Positions 46,303-59,281 of a stretch of 64,000 nucleotides of DNA are shown here, in pieces. Position numbers and translations under genes: made by a program. Numbering within the stretch: the first letter of the stretch is position 1; the number at the start of each line of letters is the position of its first letter. The notes beneath the pieces were generated by a model. The model was not told the DNA's origin. It did no database searches and saw only the letters and a list, made by a program, of their open reading frames with translations. Source of the stretch: Nitrospira sp. CG24E (GTDB lineage Bacteria > Nitrospirota > Nitrospiria > Nitrospirales > Nitrospiraceae); assembly GCA_002869895.2 (NCBI GenBank), contig NEWP02000011.1, positions 18,241 through 82,240 of the forward strand, given 5' to 3'.

Positions 46303-46592
46303 CGCCCCTCGGCACGGTCAGACAGCAACGCTTTGACAACCTGTCCCCGTCGATCTCGCGGGCGGCGCATTTTCCAAAAGCCAGCCGGCAGTCTCCCCGT
46401 TCCCAGACGAGCCAATCCCGCACGCGCGAGATCCCGAAGATGCGGAGAACCAATTTCCCCATCACGAGGCAGCGGCACTAACTTGGCAATAGGCTTGCCC
46501 CGCTCCATGACGATAACTTCTTCTCCAGCTTTGACCTTGGCCAGGCACGCACTCAACGTCGCCTTGAGCGTAGACACTGCTGCAGACTTCAT
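46299..46592 (-). CDS. Phd/YefM-family antitoxin
   Basis: The N-terminal residues (AAVSTLKATLSACLAKVK through EEVIVMERGKPIAKLVP) match the Phd/YefM DNA-binding antitoxin domain. The C-terminal part of the 97 residues should wrap the VapC toxin. The ATG at 46592 has AGAGG seven bases upstream and lies just downstream of a promoter and palindrome. A longer frame to 46670 would begin upstream of the promoter and can be dismissed. Confidence 0.88.
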   Translation of the reverse strand: MKSAAVSTLKATLSACLAKVKAGEEVIVMERGKPIAKLVPLPRDGEIGSPHLRDLARAGLARLGTGRLPAGFWKMRRPRDRRGQVVKALLSDRAEGR

Positions 46593-46604
46593 AATGTGGC
46601 CTCT

Positions 46605-46627
46605 ATGGTCAGTTGTAATGTGACCAT
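46605..46627 (-). promoter_or_regulatory. Probable autoregulatory operator of the Phd-VapC pair
   Basis: ATGGTCA (46605-46611) and TGACCAT (46621-46627) form a perfect seven-base inverted repeat with a nine-base spacer. It lies between the -10 box and the antitoxin start and overlaps the -10. Binding by the antitoxin or the complex would block the promoter, as is usual for these modules. Confidence 0.75.
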
Positions 46628-46654
46628 TATAGTCTGTTCTTGGTAGACTGACAA
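46626..46654 (-). promoter_or_regulatory. Promoter of the Phd-VapC operon
   Basis: On the minus strand TTGTCA (46654-46649) and TATAAT (46631-46626) are spaced by exactly 17 bases. The -10 is a perfect consensus. Confidence 0.8.
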
Positions 46655-46724
46655 GCCTATTACTCCACACAACTCCTTGGCCTCCACCAATTTCCTGGTT
46701 TACGGAGACTCTCTATATTTCTTG

Positions 46725-46903
46725 GCGCGGGACTGGGGCTCAGAGCGGACGTCGCCGGAGGAGCGGGGACCCGTCGAGGGTCCGCTGAGAAGGAAAGCAG
46801 AAACTGGCTGAGTCTGCGAAGGAATTTCCGAAGGCTGCCGCTCAGCGGAGCCCGAACGGGTCGCTCCGGGAGGCGCGGGAGCGGATGAGCCCCAGCCACG
46901 CGC
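46725..46903. repeat. GC-rich nested palindrome, about 180 bp
   Basis: GCGCGGGACTGGGGCTCA (46725-46742) pairs at 16 of 18 positions with 46886-46903. Inside it GGGTCCGCTGAG (46778-46789) pairs with CTCAGCGGAGCCC (46841-46853), and GGACCC/GGGTCC forms a further hairpin. A long open frame on the minus strand crosses it but has no ribosome-binding site. It may be a structured RNA or a mobile palindrome. Confidence 0.65.
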
Positions 46904-46955
46904 AATGACGCCGCACTTCAAATCAACACATGTGAAATCCCGCTTCGCGATCCGC

Positions 46956-47756
46956 TCACGAAACTTCAATTCGCGTCCCTCTCCCTACCTTGAGAAGATC
47001 GGCGGCGGGGGCTTCCTTTACGAAAATTTCTAGTCGGCCGTCGCTGTTGATGAGCGCGGACGGCTGTGCTACCGCCCCTTCGCTATAATTGACGACAAGG
47101 CCTGCGATCACCTGTTCACCGATCCGAATGGATAATTGCCGGTGTTTTGTGACCGAATACATCTCTTCGATCTGTTGCTGGGTCAGGCTGGAAATGAGAT
47201 TGCCGAATCCATCGACGTGTTCAATTCGCCCTATCAGTCTGTCGCCCTGTCTGCTTGGCTCTATCATCGGCAACCTGACGGGATCATGGATGATTCGGCC
47301 GAACGACGACAGCGGTTCGCCCTTTGTCAGCCAGGCAGCGGAGGGCGCAAAGAGGTCCCGCCCATCGAACGTATGGCCGAGAGACTCAAGACGATATTTC
47401 GCTCCCTCAATTACACGAACCTCTGTTTCATCTTCTAGCTGATATAGCCATGAAAATAGGCCGTTGTCTGGACCGACAAAAAAGTATTGTGCCGTTGTAA
47501 CTAGAAGCGGGCGACGAGCGCTGCCGACACCAGGATCGACGACAGCCACATGCACCGTGCCTTCCGGAAAATATCGATAGCAGGACTTCAGAAGATAGGC
47601 GGCAGTTTCAACCGAGTGGGCCTGCACATGATGAGAGACATCGACGATGGTCGCGTGGGGGTTGATGGTGAGGATCGCCCCCTTCATGCTTGCCACGAAA
47701 GAGTCCCGATCGCCGAAATCGGTCAAGAGCGTGATAAGCCCCAGAGGGTACGGCAT
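46956..47756 (-). CDS. SAM hydroxide adenosyltransferase (DUF62 family)
   Basis: The N terminus ITLLTDFGDRDSFVASMKG and the VVDPGVGSARRP and VGPDNGLFSWL motifs identify the DUF62 family. It is related to fluorinase but hydrolyses S-adenosylmethionine to adenosine and methionine with water as nucleophile. The 266-residue length is usual. I chose the ATG at 47756 over 47768 because an AGG motif lies five bases before it. That motif is inside a palindromic repeat. Confidence 0.88.
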   Translation of the reverse strand: MPYPLGLITLLTDFGDRDSFVASMKGAILTINPHATIVDVSHHVQAHSVETAAYLLKSCYRYFPEGTVHVAVVDPGVGSARRPLLVTTAQYFFVGPDNGLFSWLYQLEDETEVRVIEGAKYRLESLGHTFDGRDLFAPSAAWLTKGEPLSSFGRIIHDPVRLPMIEPSRQGDRLIGRIEHVDGFGNLISSLTQQQIEEMYSVTKHRQLSIRIGEQVIAGLVVNYSEGAVAQPSALINSDGRLEIFVKEAPAADLLKVGRGTRIEVS

Positions 47757-47757
47757 G

Positions 47758-47976
47758 CTAGCCTGCATTATTCATGGCAGTTCGTCGCGAAATCGCGCAG
47801 GCGCCTAGCGAGACAGGCGCGCGGAGCCGTGATGGAGGGAGGCATACTTGAAACAGTATGTTGACCGACCGAATGGCGAGCCCGCCTGCCTGGGCGCGTG
47901 CCAACCGCGTCCAGGCTTGTCGTAGCAGCGACTTCGCGATTGCAGCAGAAGTGTCCATGGATAATGCAGGCTATAG
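47758..47976. repeat. Palindromic repeat, family 4, 219 bp, between greA and the SAM hydrolase gene
   Basis: CTAGCCTGCATTATTCATGG (47758-47777) pairs with CCATGGATAATGCAGGCTATAG (47955-47976) with only minor mismatches. Inside are GCGAAATCGCG-type pairs and a CATACT/AGTATG hairpin. Its ends also occur at 32362 and 45864. One end holds the greA stop, the other the ribosome-binding site of the SAM hydrolase gene. Confidence 0.85.
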
Positions 47977-48447
47977 TTCCTCGAAACGAATCTCCACTAC
48001 TTCATATTCGACCATTTTGACCGGCGTCTTGACCTCGACGAAATCGCCGACTCGCTTCCCGATCAGCGCCTTGCCGACAGGAGACTGGATCGAGATACGA
48101 TTCACTTTCATATCAGCCTCATCTTGTCCCACCAGCGTGTATTCCCGTTTCGACTGCGACTCCTGTTCAATCACAAGCACGGTGGCGCCAAATACAACAG
48201 TTTCTGAGATCCTCCCGGCGGTGTCGATAATTCTGGCGTCGGCCAACTTCGACTGCAATTCTACAATGCGCGATTCGATGAATCCTTGGCGTTCTTTGGC
48301 CGCATCGTACTCCGCATTTTCACTCAGATCTCCATGGGCACGGGCTTCAGCGATCGCTTCGATATTTTTGGCACGTTCGACCTTGCGCAAACGATCGAGC
48401 TCTGCCATGAGCGCCTCGTGTCCCTTCCTTGTGATCGGTGTCGGCAT
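47971..48447 (-). CDS. greA: Transcription elongation factor GreA
   Basis: The 158 residues show the N-terminal coiled coil (about 10-75, with the SENAEYDAAKERQ stretch at its tip) and the C-terminal FKBP-like domain ending in VEIRFEEL. GreA stimulates cleavage of backtracked RNA by RNA polymerase. It closes the carbamoyl phosphate and pyrimidine gene run, 14 bases after carB. The Leu-stop codons are shared with a repeat end. Confidence 0.95.
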   Translation of the reverse strand: MPTPITRKGHEALMAELDRLRKVERAKNIEAIAEARAHGDLSENAEYDAAKERQGFIESRIVELQSKLADARIIDTAGRISETVVFGATVLVIEQESQSKREYTLVGQDEADMKVNRISIQSPVGKALIGKRVGDFVEVKTPVKMVEYEVVEIRFEEL

Positions 48448-48461
48448 AGTCTAGGCGTCCT

Positions 48462-51722
<3,261 letters not shown>

Positions 51723-51744
51723 AGAGACCTCGTTTCAGGATCGG

Positions 51745-52710
51745 CTAGCTGGTTTGTGGCATCGGCCCGATCTCAGGCCGATAGGGGGCTGGCGCTGGCG
51801 GAACCGGCCCACCCCCCGGTCCATGATAGTGCTGGAGGGCATCCGGCAACCAGGCTTCGATCTGGTTGATACGTGTCAAATCGGACGGGTGGGTGGAAAG
51901 GAACTCAGGCACCGCCTGCTGCGATCGAAAACAGAGTTTCCCGATCATCTGCCTGGGACAGCCGCTCATGCGCTCCCAGAACGGCACGGCTGCGCGAGGA
52001 TCGTATCCAGCCTGCGCCATCAACCGAAGTCCGACGTAGTCGGCCTCCGATTCTTGTTTCCGGTTGAAAGGCAATGACACATTGACCCCATAGGCGCCCA
52101 ACAGGCCCTGAATCGCACCGGCATTGACATTTCCGGTCGCCGCCGCCCCCAATGCGCCCAACTGTGCGATTTGGTCCAAAATACTCCGGCTCATCCGCTC
52201 CACCCCATGACGCTGCAGTGCATGCGCGACCTCATGTCCCATCACCGTCGCCAATCCCGCATCGTCTTTCGTATGCTTGAGAATTCCGGTGAAGATCGCA
52301 ACCTTCCCGCCTGGCAGCGCGAAGGCATTGACCATTTTGTCGTCTTGAATGACCGCGAACTCCCACTGATACTCCGGCTTGTTGGCTGCTTCAGCGATTT
52401 TTTTCCCCACACGATGCACCAACTCATTCACTTCCGCGTTGTCGCTGAGGGGTGCAGCCCGTAAGACCTGGCGGAATGCGCTCAACCCAAATTGCAACTC
52501 TTTCTCTTCCGAAAAAAAGATCACTTGATCGCGAGCCGTGCCGGGCGCCCGATAACAACCGGGCAGGCTGCCGAACAGACTCATGGCTGTTCCAACCCCA
52601 AGGGCCGTATAGAGTCCCATCGCCCCCCGGGCACCCAGAGCCAACATCGCTCGACGCCCGACAGGCGTCGCCAACCATGCATCGATTGTGCGATCCGGCG
52701 CTTGAGTCAT
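51745..52710 (-). CDS. M48-family metalloprotease, lipoprotein-like
   Basis: The zinc motif HEVAH is in VMGHEVAHALQRHG, and the third ligand lies in the NRKQESEADYVG segment. The N terminus has a GRRAML stretch, a hydrophobic segment and a lipobox-like SLPGC near residue 50, so the mature enzyme is likely periplasmic and lipid-anchored, similar to BepA/LoiP-type quality-control proteases. The ATG at 52710 is the first residue that gives this layout. A longer frame to 52905 overlaps sppA. Confidence 0.85.
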   Translation of the reverse strand: MTQAPDRTIDAWLATPVGRRAMLALGARGAMGLYTALGVGTAMSLFGSLPGCYRAPGTARDQVIFFSEEKELQFGLSAFRQVLRAAPLSDNAEVNELVHRVGKKIAEAANKPEYQWEFAVIQDDKMVNAFALPGGKVAIFTGILKHTKDDAGLATVMGHEVAHALQRHGVERMSRSILDQIAQLGALGAAATGNVNAGAIQGLLGAYGVNVSLPFNRKQESEADYVGLRLMAQAGYDPRAAVPFWERMSGCPRQMIGKLCFRSQQAVPEFLSTHPSDLTRINQIEAWLPDALQHYHGPGGGPVPPAPAPYRPEIGPMPQTS

Positions 52711-52762
52711 TGCAAGATCACGTAACTGAATACATCGATCGATCGCAATTGTGACGTTTCGG

Positions 52763-53731
52763 TCATGGCATCCAGAGGTACATGAACTGCGGCGTTCCAC
52801 CCCGTACCATGGACAGCAAATCGAACTCGGCGAGCCCTGCGATACCAGCACTCGCCCCGAAGAGGCGCGAATAGATATTATTGTGATATTCACCCCGGCG
52901 GCCATAGGTCACGACCCGCGCCTCCGTCAAACCGGCCTTTTTCTTGGCAATTTCAATCGCGTCATCCAGATATCCGATCTCATCGATGAGACCTGCCGCC
53001 TTGGCCTGATCTCCGGAATAGATTCGCCCATCGGCAAGTTTCTTAATTTGATCGGACGTCAGATTCGGACGCCCCTCCTGCACCACAGCCAAAAATCGGT
53101 GATAGAACGAATCGATCACACTTTGAAAGATCCCTCGCTCCTCGGCAGTCATGACTCGAAAGGGCGAACCCATGTCCTTGCGCGGCCCGGACGTAATGGC
53201 GCTGGCTTCGACCCCCACTTTTTCAAGCAGCCCTCTGGCATTGACGGTCAACATAATGACGCCGATACTGCCTGTCACCGTGGAAGGATGGACCAAAATG
53301 CTGTCCGACGCCATGGCGAGGTAGTAGCCGCCTGACGCAGCCACATCCATCATTGAGGCAATCACAGGCACCTTTTTTTTGGCTTTGAATTCCCGCAGCT
53401 CATGATAGAGGATGTCCGATGCGGTCACGGTCCCGCCAGGGCTGTTGATACGAACGACCACGGCTTTAACCTTGTTATCCTTCGAGGCCCTCGTCAGCTC
53501 TTCCTTGAACGTGGCCAGCATATTGGGTTGTGGAACGATCCCGTCCTTACCTTGTGAACTGATGACACCAGACAGATCGAGCAGCAACACCTTTCCATCG
53601 CCCGTGCCGCTCAGCTGCACCTCCTGGATCGGCCCGGATGGCTCGATGAGATTCACCGTTACACACCCGGACTGCAGACTGGCCACTGCGAAGACACAGA
53701 GCAGCGCGAGCATTGAGTAAACTCTATGCAT
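52763..53731 (-). CDS. sppA: Signal peptide peptidase SppA, short (lipoprotein-like) form
   Basis: The S49 peptidase domain is present, with the nucleophile Ser in [10 protein letters not shown] and the general-base Lys in the [11 protein letters not shown] segment. An N-terminal signal ends in a lipobox LQSGC near residue 22, so the enzyme should face the periplasm as a membrane-anchored tetramer or octamer. SppA degrades cleaved signal peptides. The start overlaps the carA stop by eight bases. Confidence 0.9.
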   Translation of the reverse strand: MHRVYSMLALLCVFAVASLQSGCVTVNLIEPSGPIQEVQLSGTGDGKVLLLDLSGVISSQGKDGIVPQPNMLATFKEELTRASKDNKVKAVVVRINSPGGTVTASDILYHELREFKAKKKVPVIASMMDVAASGGYYLAMASDSILVHPSTVTGSIGVIMLTVNARGLLEKVGVEASAITSGPRKDMGSPFRVMTAEERGIFQSVIDSFYHRFLAVVQEGRPNLTSDQIKKLADGRIYSGDQAKAAGLIDEIGYLDDAIEIAKKKAGLTEARVVTYGRRGEYHNNIYSRLFGASAGIAGLAEFDLLSMVRGGTPQFMYLWMP

Positions 53732-54899
53732 ACCGTTTCTCCATCAACTGAATAAACTCGGTGAATAAGTAGGCGGAGTCATGGGGACCGGGAGACGCCT
53801 CGGGATGATACTGCACCGAAAACACCGGATGATCCGCACAGGCCAACCCTTCAATTGAGTTGTCATTCAGACTCACATGTGTCACCGCAACCTGACCGAA
53901 TGCCGTAGCCACCATAGGCGGTCGAGCAGGAATCTCGTCGATTCGAGAGCCGACCTGTACCGCAAAGTTGTGGTTTTGAGATGTGATTTCCACCTTTCTC
54001 GTACGGAGGTCCATGACCGGATGATTCGCTCCATGATGACCAAACTTCAGCTTGTAGGTCTTCAATCCCAACGCGAGACCGAGAATCTGATGTCCCAGAC
54101 AAATGCCGAAGATCGGACGCTGTCCGATCAATTGACGTACTGCCTCGACTGCGTGGGGTACTCCCTCCGGGTCCCCTGGACCGTTCGACAGAAACACCCC
54201 ATCGGGCTTCAGAGCCTCAACCTCCATTGCCGTGGTCAAGGCCGGAACGACAGTCACATCACAGCCGACATCCACTAATCGGCGAAGAATATTCAGCTTC
54301 ACCCCGAAATCGTAGGCGACAACATGCCACCTCCTTTTCGAAGCAACCCCACTCTTGTCGCCCGGCGAAGGAGCCCATTCTCTTGATCCCTCTGTCCACC
54401 GATAGGACTTTCCACAGGTAACGGCTGCCGCCAGATCGCGCCCCACGATGCCCGGAGCTGCCCGTGCCTTTTCGATGGCATGACGTGAATCCTCGGCAAC
54501 ATGGGTAATGACGCCCTGCTGTGAACCATGCTCGCGCAAGTGGCGGGTAAGGGCCCTCGTATCCAACCCCTCGATAGCCACGATCTTCGCTTCGCACAAA
54601 TAATCCTGCAACTGCTGCCGGCTTCGCCAATTACTGGCAAGCTGGCTGGCTTCCTTTACGATGAATCCCTCGGCCCAAATCCGCCGCGACTCGGCATCTT
54701 CCGGCGTTATGCCATAGTTTCCAATGTGGGGAGACGTCATCGTGATGATTTGCCCCTTATACGAGGGGTCGGTCAAGACCTCCTGGTAGCCGGTCATCGC
54801 CGTGTTAAAGACCACTTCCCCCACCGTCTCACCTTCGTATCCGAGAGCCCGGCCTTCGAAGAGTGTGCCATCTGCCAATGCCAGCACAGCTTTTTTCAT
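53724..54899 (-). CDS. carA: Carbamoyl phosphate synthase small subunit
   Basis: The glutaminase domain has its nucleophile Cys in [11 protein letters not shown] and the His-Glu pair in [10 protein letters not shown]. The N-terminal CarA domain begins [17 protein letters not shown]. The 391-residue length is standard. The ATG at 54899 has GGAG seven bases upstream. The long frame beyond it is not coding. The start overlaps the upstream membrane-protein gene by four bases. Confidence 0.96.
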   Translation of the reverse strand: MKKAVLALADGTLFEGRALGYEGETVGEVVFNTAMTGYQEVLTDPSYKGQIITMTSPHIGNYGITPEDAESRRIWAEGFIVKEASQLASNWRSRQQLQDYLCEAKIVAIEGLDTRALTRHLREHGSQQGVITHVAEDSRHAIEKARAAPGIVGRDLAAAVTCGKSYRWTEGSREWAPSPGDKSGVASKRRWHVVAYDFGVKLNILRRLVDVGCDVTVVPALTTAMEVEALKPDGVFLSNGPGDPEGVPHAVEAVRQLIGQRPIFGICLGHQILGLALGLKTYKLKFGHHGANHPVMDLRTRKVEITSQNHNFAVQVGSRIDEIPARPPMVATAFGQVAVTHVSLNDNSIEGLACADHPVFSVQYHPEASPGPHDSAYLFTEFIQLMEKRYA

Positions 54900-55408
54900 G
54901 CGACAACTCCGTTCTGCGATAGCGACTGTTTGGCCTTGAGTCCGATCAACACAATTCCCAGTACAAGATTCACCATATAGATCGACCGAACAGGCATCAA
55001 GACCCGAAACAATGCTTCGAATGCCGCCTTCCTTGCTGTTTCTTCTTTCACGGCAAAGGCCTGGGCTTGAAGCGTTGCAGCATAGGGATGCAGAACGACA
55101 ATAATGATGCCGGCGATCAATACCATCCCTGCCAACAACGCTAGTTCGCCCCGAGCCACCGCTACTGCCTGATCGCCGCTCCACCAACGGTACCATGCGG
55201 CGGCACACATAACTGCCACCGCACCGATCACGAATCGATTATAGCCTTCGAACGCCTGTGTCAGAAACAATCCGCCTATATCCTGACCACCGAACGTATT
55301 GAAGACTGCCGGAATCACCACCCCGATAAGGACCAGCAGACCGCCGACCCATACTCCCAGCGCCAGCCATTCAAGTGTGAGGCAACAAACCATCCCCCAG
55401 CGGGACAT
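54896..55408 (-). CDS. DUF4149-like four-helix membrane protein
   Basis: The product has four hydrophobic segments with a small hydrophilic stretch before the last one. The [21 protein letters not shown] segment near the N terminus is like DUF4149/TMEM205-type proteins of unknown function. The start is uncertain: ATG at 55408 has no good ribosome-binding site, and 55447 would overlap pyrC more. It is embedded between pyrC and carA and therefore co-transcribed with pyrimidine genes, which does not prove a linked function. Confidence 0.7.
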   Translation of the reverse strand: MSRWGMVCCLTLEWLALGVWVGGLLVLIGVVIPAVFNTFGGQDIGGLFLTQAFEGYNRFVIGAVAVMCAAAWYRWWSGDQAVAVARGELALLAGMVLIAGIIIVVLHPYAATLQAQAFAVKEETARKAAFEALFRVLMPVRSIYMVNLVLGIVLIGLKAKQSLSQNGVVA

Positions 55409-55421
55409 GCGCGGCACGGCG

Positions 55422-56708
55422 TTATAGCTCCGCCGGACTGGTCTCAAACACGACGCGACCGCCCACGATCGTCGTCGTCACTCGCCCCTTCATCTTCCAT
55501 CCGGCAAATGGAGTATTTCGGCTTTTCGAAAAAAACTTGGCAGGATCGACCTCCCACTGTTCCTGTTGAGCGACGATAGCCACATCGGCATCGGCCCCGA
55601 CTGCCAGGGTACCTTTGGCCAATCCAAACACCTTTGCCGGGGCTGTACTCAACCTATCGACAGCCGATTCCAACGATAAGACTCCCTCGTCGACCAGAGC
55701 GAGGGTCAACGGCAAGGCTGTCTCCAACCCGACAATACCAAACGGCGCTTCGGTAAATCCCAATTGTTTTTCCTGTGTGGCATGCGGAGCATGGTCCGTG
55801 GCAATGACATCGATCGTACCGTCGCAGAGCCCCTCCTTGATCGCCTGCACATCCTTCCAGGTCCGAAGGGGAGGGTTCATTTTGGCAAAGGTATTATAGC
55901 CTCGGACCACCTCTTCTGTGATGGTAAAGTGGTGGGGGCAGGCTTCAGCCGTGACTTTAAGTCCGCGTGATTTGGCCTCCCGAACCATCCGGACGGATCC
56001 TACTGTGCTGATATGAGCCAGGTGGAGCCGAGCCCCGGTGAGTTCCGCCAGCGCGACATTGCGGGCCACCATGACATCTTCCGCCGCAGCCGGCATCCCG
56101 GGGAGTCCCAACTCAGTTGAGATGGCGCCTTCGTTCATACAGCCTCCCTCGGCAAGATGCAGGTCTTCGCAATGATCGACCACCGCCACGTCGAAGGCTA
56201 ATGCATACTCCATCGCTCGCCGCATGACCAAACTGTTCATCACCGGTTTTCCATCATCCGAAATTGCAACACAACCGGCGCGGCGCAAGTCGCCGATTTC
56301 AGCCAGCTCTTTCCCTTCTGAGCCTTTGGTAATCGCACCGATCGGAAACACATTTGCCAAACCTGCCGCTCGCGCGCGATCAATGATGAACTCTGTAATC
56401 GCTTGATTGTCATTCACGGGATTCGTATTGGGCATACAACAGACGGAGGTAAATCCTCCAGCCACCGCCGCAGCTGCACCGCTCTGAATCGACTCCTTAT
56501 ACTCGAATCCCGGTTCCCGGAAATGGACGTGGAGATCGACGAAGCCGGGAAGAACCAGTTTGCCCTTGGCATCGATCTTCGTTGCCCCTGCGGGAACAGT
56601 GAGATGAGGCCCCACCGCGACGACTCGGCCCTCATCGATCAGCACATCGGCCATGTTATTGAACCGTCCAGGATCGATCACGTGCCCGCCCGTAATGTGA
56701 ATAGCCAC
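55422..56708 (-). CDS. pyrC: Dihydroorotase
   Basis: The metal-binding motif DLHVHFREPG near residue 60 and the later ATDHAPH motif mark a class I dihydroorotase of 428 residues. It cyclises carbamoyl aspartate to dihydroorotate. Translation starts at GTG, with AGGAG 11 bases upstream. It follows pyrB by three bases. Confidence 0.95.
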   Translation of the reverse strand: MAIHITGGHVIDPGRFNNMADVLIDEGRVVAVGPHLTVPAGATKIDAKGKLVLPGFVDLHVHFREPGFEYKESIQSGAAAAVAGGFTSVCCMPNTNPVNDNQAITEFIIDRARAAGLANVFPIGAITKGSEGKELAEIGDLRRAGCVAISDDGKPVMNSLVMRRAMEYALAFDVAVVDHCEDLHLAEGGCMNEGAISTELGLPGMPAAAEDVMVARNVALAELTGARLHLAHISTVGSVRMVREAKSRGLKVTAEACPHHFTITEEVVRGYNTFAKMNPPLRTWKDVQAIKEGLCDGTIDVIATDHAPHATQEKQLGFTEAPFGIVGLETALPLTLALVDEGVLSLESAVDRLSTAPAKVFGLAKGTLAVGADADVAIVAQQEQWEVDPAKFFSKSRNTPFAGWKMKGRVTTTIVGGRVVFETSPAEL

Positions 56709-56711
56709 GAT

Positions 56712-57632
56712 TCAGTTTGCTCCTGATAAAAGATAGAGAATACCCATACGGACTGCCACGCCGTTCGCAACCTGATCCAAAATCACTGACGACAAACTAT
56801 CGGCCACCTCCGGAGCAATCTCGACACCGCGATTGATCGGACCTGGATGCATCACAATCGCCCCCGGATCCGCCATCCTGACCCGCTCGGACGTTAATCC
56901 ATAGAGTCGCGCATACTCACGGATAGTTGGAAACAAGGCCTTTCCCTGCCGTTCAAGCTGCAATCGCAACATCATGATGACCTGCACACCGCGCAACGCC
57001 TCGTCGAAATTGTAATAGACACGCACACCGAGTTTTTCCACCCCGAACGGCATCATCGTCGGCGGCCCTACCAGACGAACCTCGGCCCCCAACTTCACCA
57101 GTGCGTGAATGTTCGAACGCGCCACACGGCTATGGGCGACATCTCCAACGATCGCCACCCGAAGCCCCTCGAACGACAATCCACGCTCGCGTATCGTATA
57201 CAAATCCAGGAGGCCCTGAGTCGGATGCTCGTGCCACCCGTCCCCTGCATTAATCACAGAAGACTTCACCCCGCGGGCGAGGGTCTCGGCGGCTCCGGGA
57301 GACGGATGACGCAAGACAATAATATCCGCCTGCATCGCTTCGATATTACGTGCGGTATCGAGCAATGTTTCCCCTTTGACGATACTGCTGGACGAAGGCG
57401 AGAAGTTGATCACATCCGCGCTCAGCCGTTTCGCCGCCAACTCAAACGAGGTGCGCGTCCTGGTGCTAGGCTCGAAGAAGAGATTCACCACGGTGCGGCC
57501 CCGGAGTGCCGGGACCTTCTTGATTTCCCGACCGGTCACCTCCTTGAACGAATCGGCCGTCTCTAGCATTAAACCAATCTCATCGACCGATAGAGGGGCT
57601 AGGCTCAAGAGATCTTTCCGTTTGAGACTCAT
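56712..57632 (-). CDS. pyrB: Aspartate carbamoyltransferase catalytic subunit
   Basis: The carbamoyl phosphate-binding motif [14 protein letters not shown] near residue 50 and the [16 protein letters not shown] motif near 128 are intact. The enzyme makes carbamoyl aspartate. No pyrI regulatory subunit is adjacent, as in other PyrR-controlled operons. The ATG at 57632 has GGAGG five bases upstream, better than the start at 57653. Confidence 0.95.
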   Translation of the reverse strand: MSLKRKDLLSLAPLSVDEIGLMLETADSFKEVTGREIKKVPALRGRTVVNLFFEPSTRTRTSFELAAKRLSADVINFSPSSSSIVKGETLLDTARNIEAMQADIIVLRHPSPGAAETLARGVKSSVINAGDGWHEHPTQGLLDLYTIRERGLSFEGLRVAIVGDVAHSRVARSNIHALVKLGAEVRLVGPPTMMPFGVEKLGVRVYYNFDEALRGVQVIMMLRLQLERQGKALFPTIREYARLYGLTSERVRMADPGAIVMHPGPINRGVEIAPEVADSLSSVILDQVANGVAVRMGILYLLSGAN

Positions 57633-57645
57633 GGCATCCTCCGCT

Positions 57646-58233
<588 letters not shown>

Positions 58234-58253
58234 TCACGTCTGGTGGCAGGCAT

Positions 58254-58289
58254 AAAAAAACCCTCTCATCGGAACCCGACGAGAAGGTT
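58254..58289 (-). terminator. Attenuator terminator in the pyrR leader
   Basis: On the minus strand CCTTCTCGTCGG pairs with CCGATGAGAGG around a short loop and is followed by a run of seven T. It lies between the PyrR-binding site and the pyrR start, as an attenuator should. Confidence 0.88.
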
Positions 58290-58330
58290 AATGTATTGTG
58301 TCGACAGACACAGACCAGACTGACGCCCAT

Positions 58331-58360
58331 GGACACTCCTTGCCCACCTCTCAGGATGAG
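58331..58360 (-). promoter_or_regulatory. PyrR-binding loop (antiterminator region)
   Basis: On the minus strand the sequence ATCCTGAGAGGTGGGCAAGG matches the PyrR-binding consensus around UCC-GNGAGG-UNG-AAGG known from Bacillus-type pyr leaders. It lies about 40 bases upstream of the attenuator terminator. Confidence 0.85.
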
Positions 58361-58376
58361 CATTAAAGGTTCCCAC

Positions 58377-58406
58377 ATCTTACTGGGGACAGAGGAACCC
58401 TGTCAA
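58377..58406 (-). promoter_or_regulatory. Promoter of the pyr operon
   Basis: On the minus strand TTGACA (58406-58401) is followed after 18 bases by TAAGAT (58382-58377). Transcription would begin just ahead of the PyrR-binding loop. Confidence 0.75.
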
Positions 58407-58540
58407 GCTGGAGGAAGTGCCTATTGAGGTGTTCAGGCTGAAGGCTCACGTGTTCGAAATCTCGAACCCCACCTTCAAGTCGCGCTTTTCCGTCTCGTTT
58501 GAGCGTGGACGATCGGATAGAAACCCGTCACGCGAAGAAC

Positions 58541-59236
58541 TCACCTTCGCGGCATAAGTTCTTCTAATGTAAATTGTTTTGGGAGGAGCACTGGAACAAC
58601 AATACCGATGGGGTCGCCACGTTTGATAGTCGTCGGCTTCGTCAGTTGCAATAGAAAATTGGCAGTGAAGGCATCATAGTCCTGGAGCCAGTCGTACATA
58701 TTCGGCGTGCGTTTATACTCTTGGGTCTTTATCCCCTCCCACACACAAAACGTCCGCTCAGGATAATGGTAAAAGTGGTTCGGCAGATCCTTCATCATCA
58801 ATCCGACTTGCTTGGGGTAGTAGAACCGGATCCCGCAGCAAAGCTTGGGATACCCGCTGTTTAATATTGAATCGACATAGGTTCCTGAAAACGACTTGTA
58901 GCCAAGAATTCTCTCTTCCGGCAAGATCGGTGGCGCCTGCCATTTAACTCCATCGGCGGTACGGCGAATCTTGCAATCAGCCGGAGAACGAACGAGCCAG
59001 CCGTATTGGCCCACCGTTCGCACGGGCCCACAATCGTCGGGAACTACTTTATAACCGTCACCCGCCACAGCTCTCTGCTCGTCCAGCGACATCCCAGACA
59101 ACAACGGCCGATGCGGCATAAAGTCGAGCTTCAGTCGCTCTGGCGAAATGGCAGTCGAATACTCTCGTTCCCAATAGATCACGATTTTGTCGTTCGGCTC
59201 CTCGCCTGCAATCTGTACTGGAGTCGGTTCGCTCAT
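58541..59236 (-). CDS. Hypothetical protein, 231 aa, possibly DUF6065-like
   Basis: The product has no signal peptide or membrane segment and is rich in Trp, Tyr and Pro. Segments such as VGQYGWLVRSP, LPNHFYHYPERTFCVWEG and RGDPIGIVVPVL recall DUF6065-type proteins, but I cannot confirm this. Its function is unknown. It is separated from the next upstream gene by a hairpin-forming array and may or may not share its transcript. Confidence 0.6.
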   Translation of the reverse strand: MSEPTPVQIAGEEPNDKIVIYWEREYSTAISPERLKLDFMPHRPLLSGMSLDEQRAVAGDGYKVVPDDCGPVRTVGQYGWLVRSPADCKIRRTADGVKWQAPPILPEERILGYKSFSGTYVDSILNSGYPKLCCGIRFYYPKQVGLMMKDLPNHFYHYPERTFCVWEGIKTQEYKRTPNMYDWLQDYDAFTANFLLQLTKPTTIKRGDPIGIVVPVLLPKQFTLEELMPRR

Positions 59237-59281
59237 GTCAGCAACCGTAATCGATCCGGGATACCAGGTGTAAAATAGTCT

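Noticed and set aside
46700..46969. Open frame of 89 codons on the minus strand between antitoxin and SAM hydrolase
   Set aside because: It lies across a nested palindrome, has no ribosome-binding site and a low-complexity Ser/Pro/Arg product, so it is more likely structure than protein.
58438..58470. GTTCGAAATCTCGAAC near the pyr leader, resembling a tRNA T-arm
   Set aside because: No acceptor, D- or anticodon arm can be formed around it.
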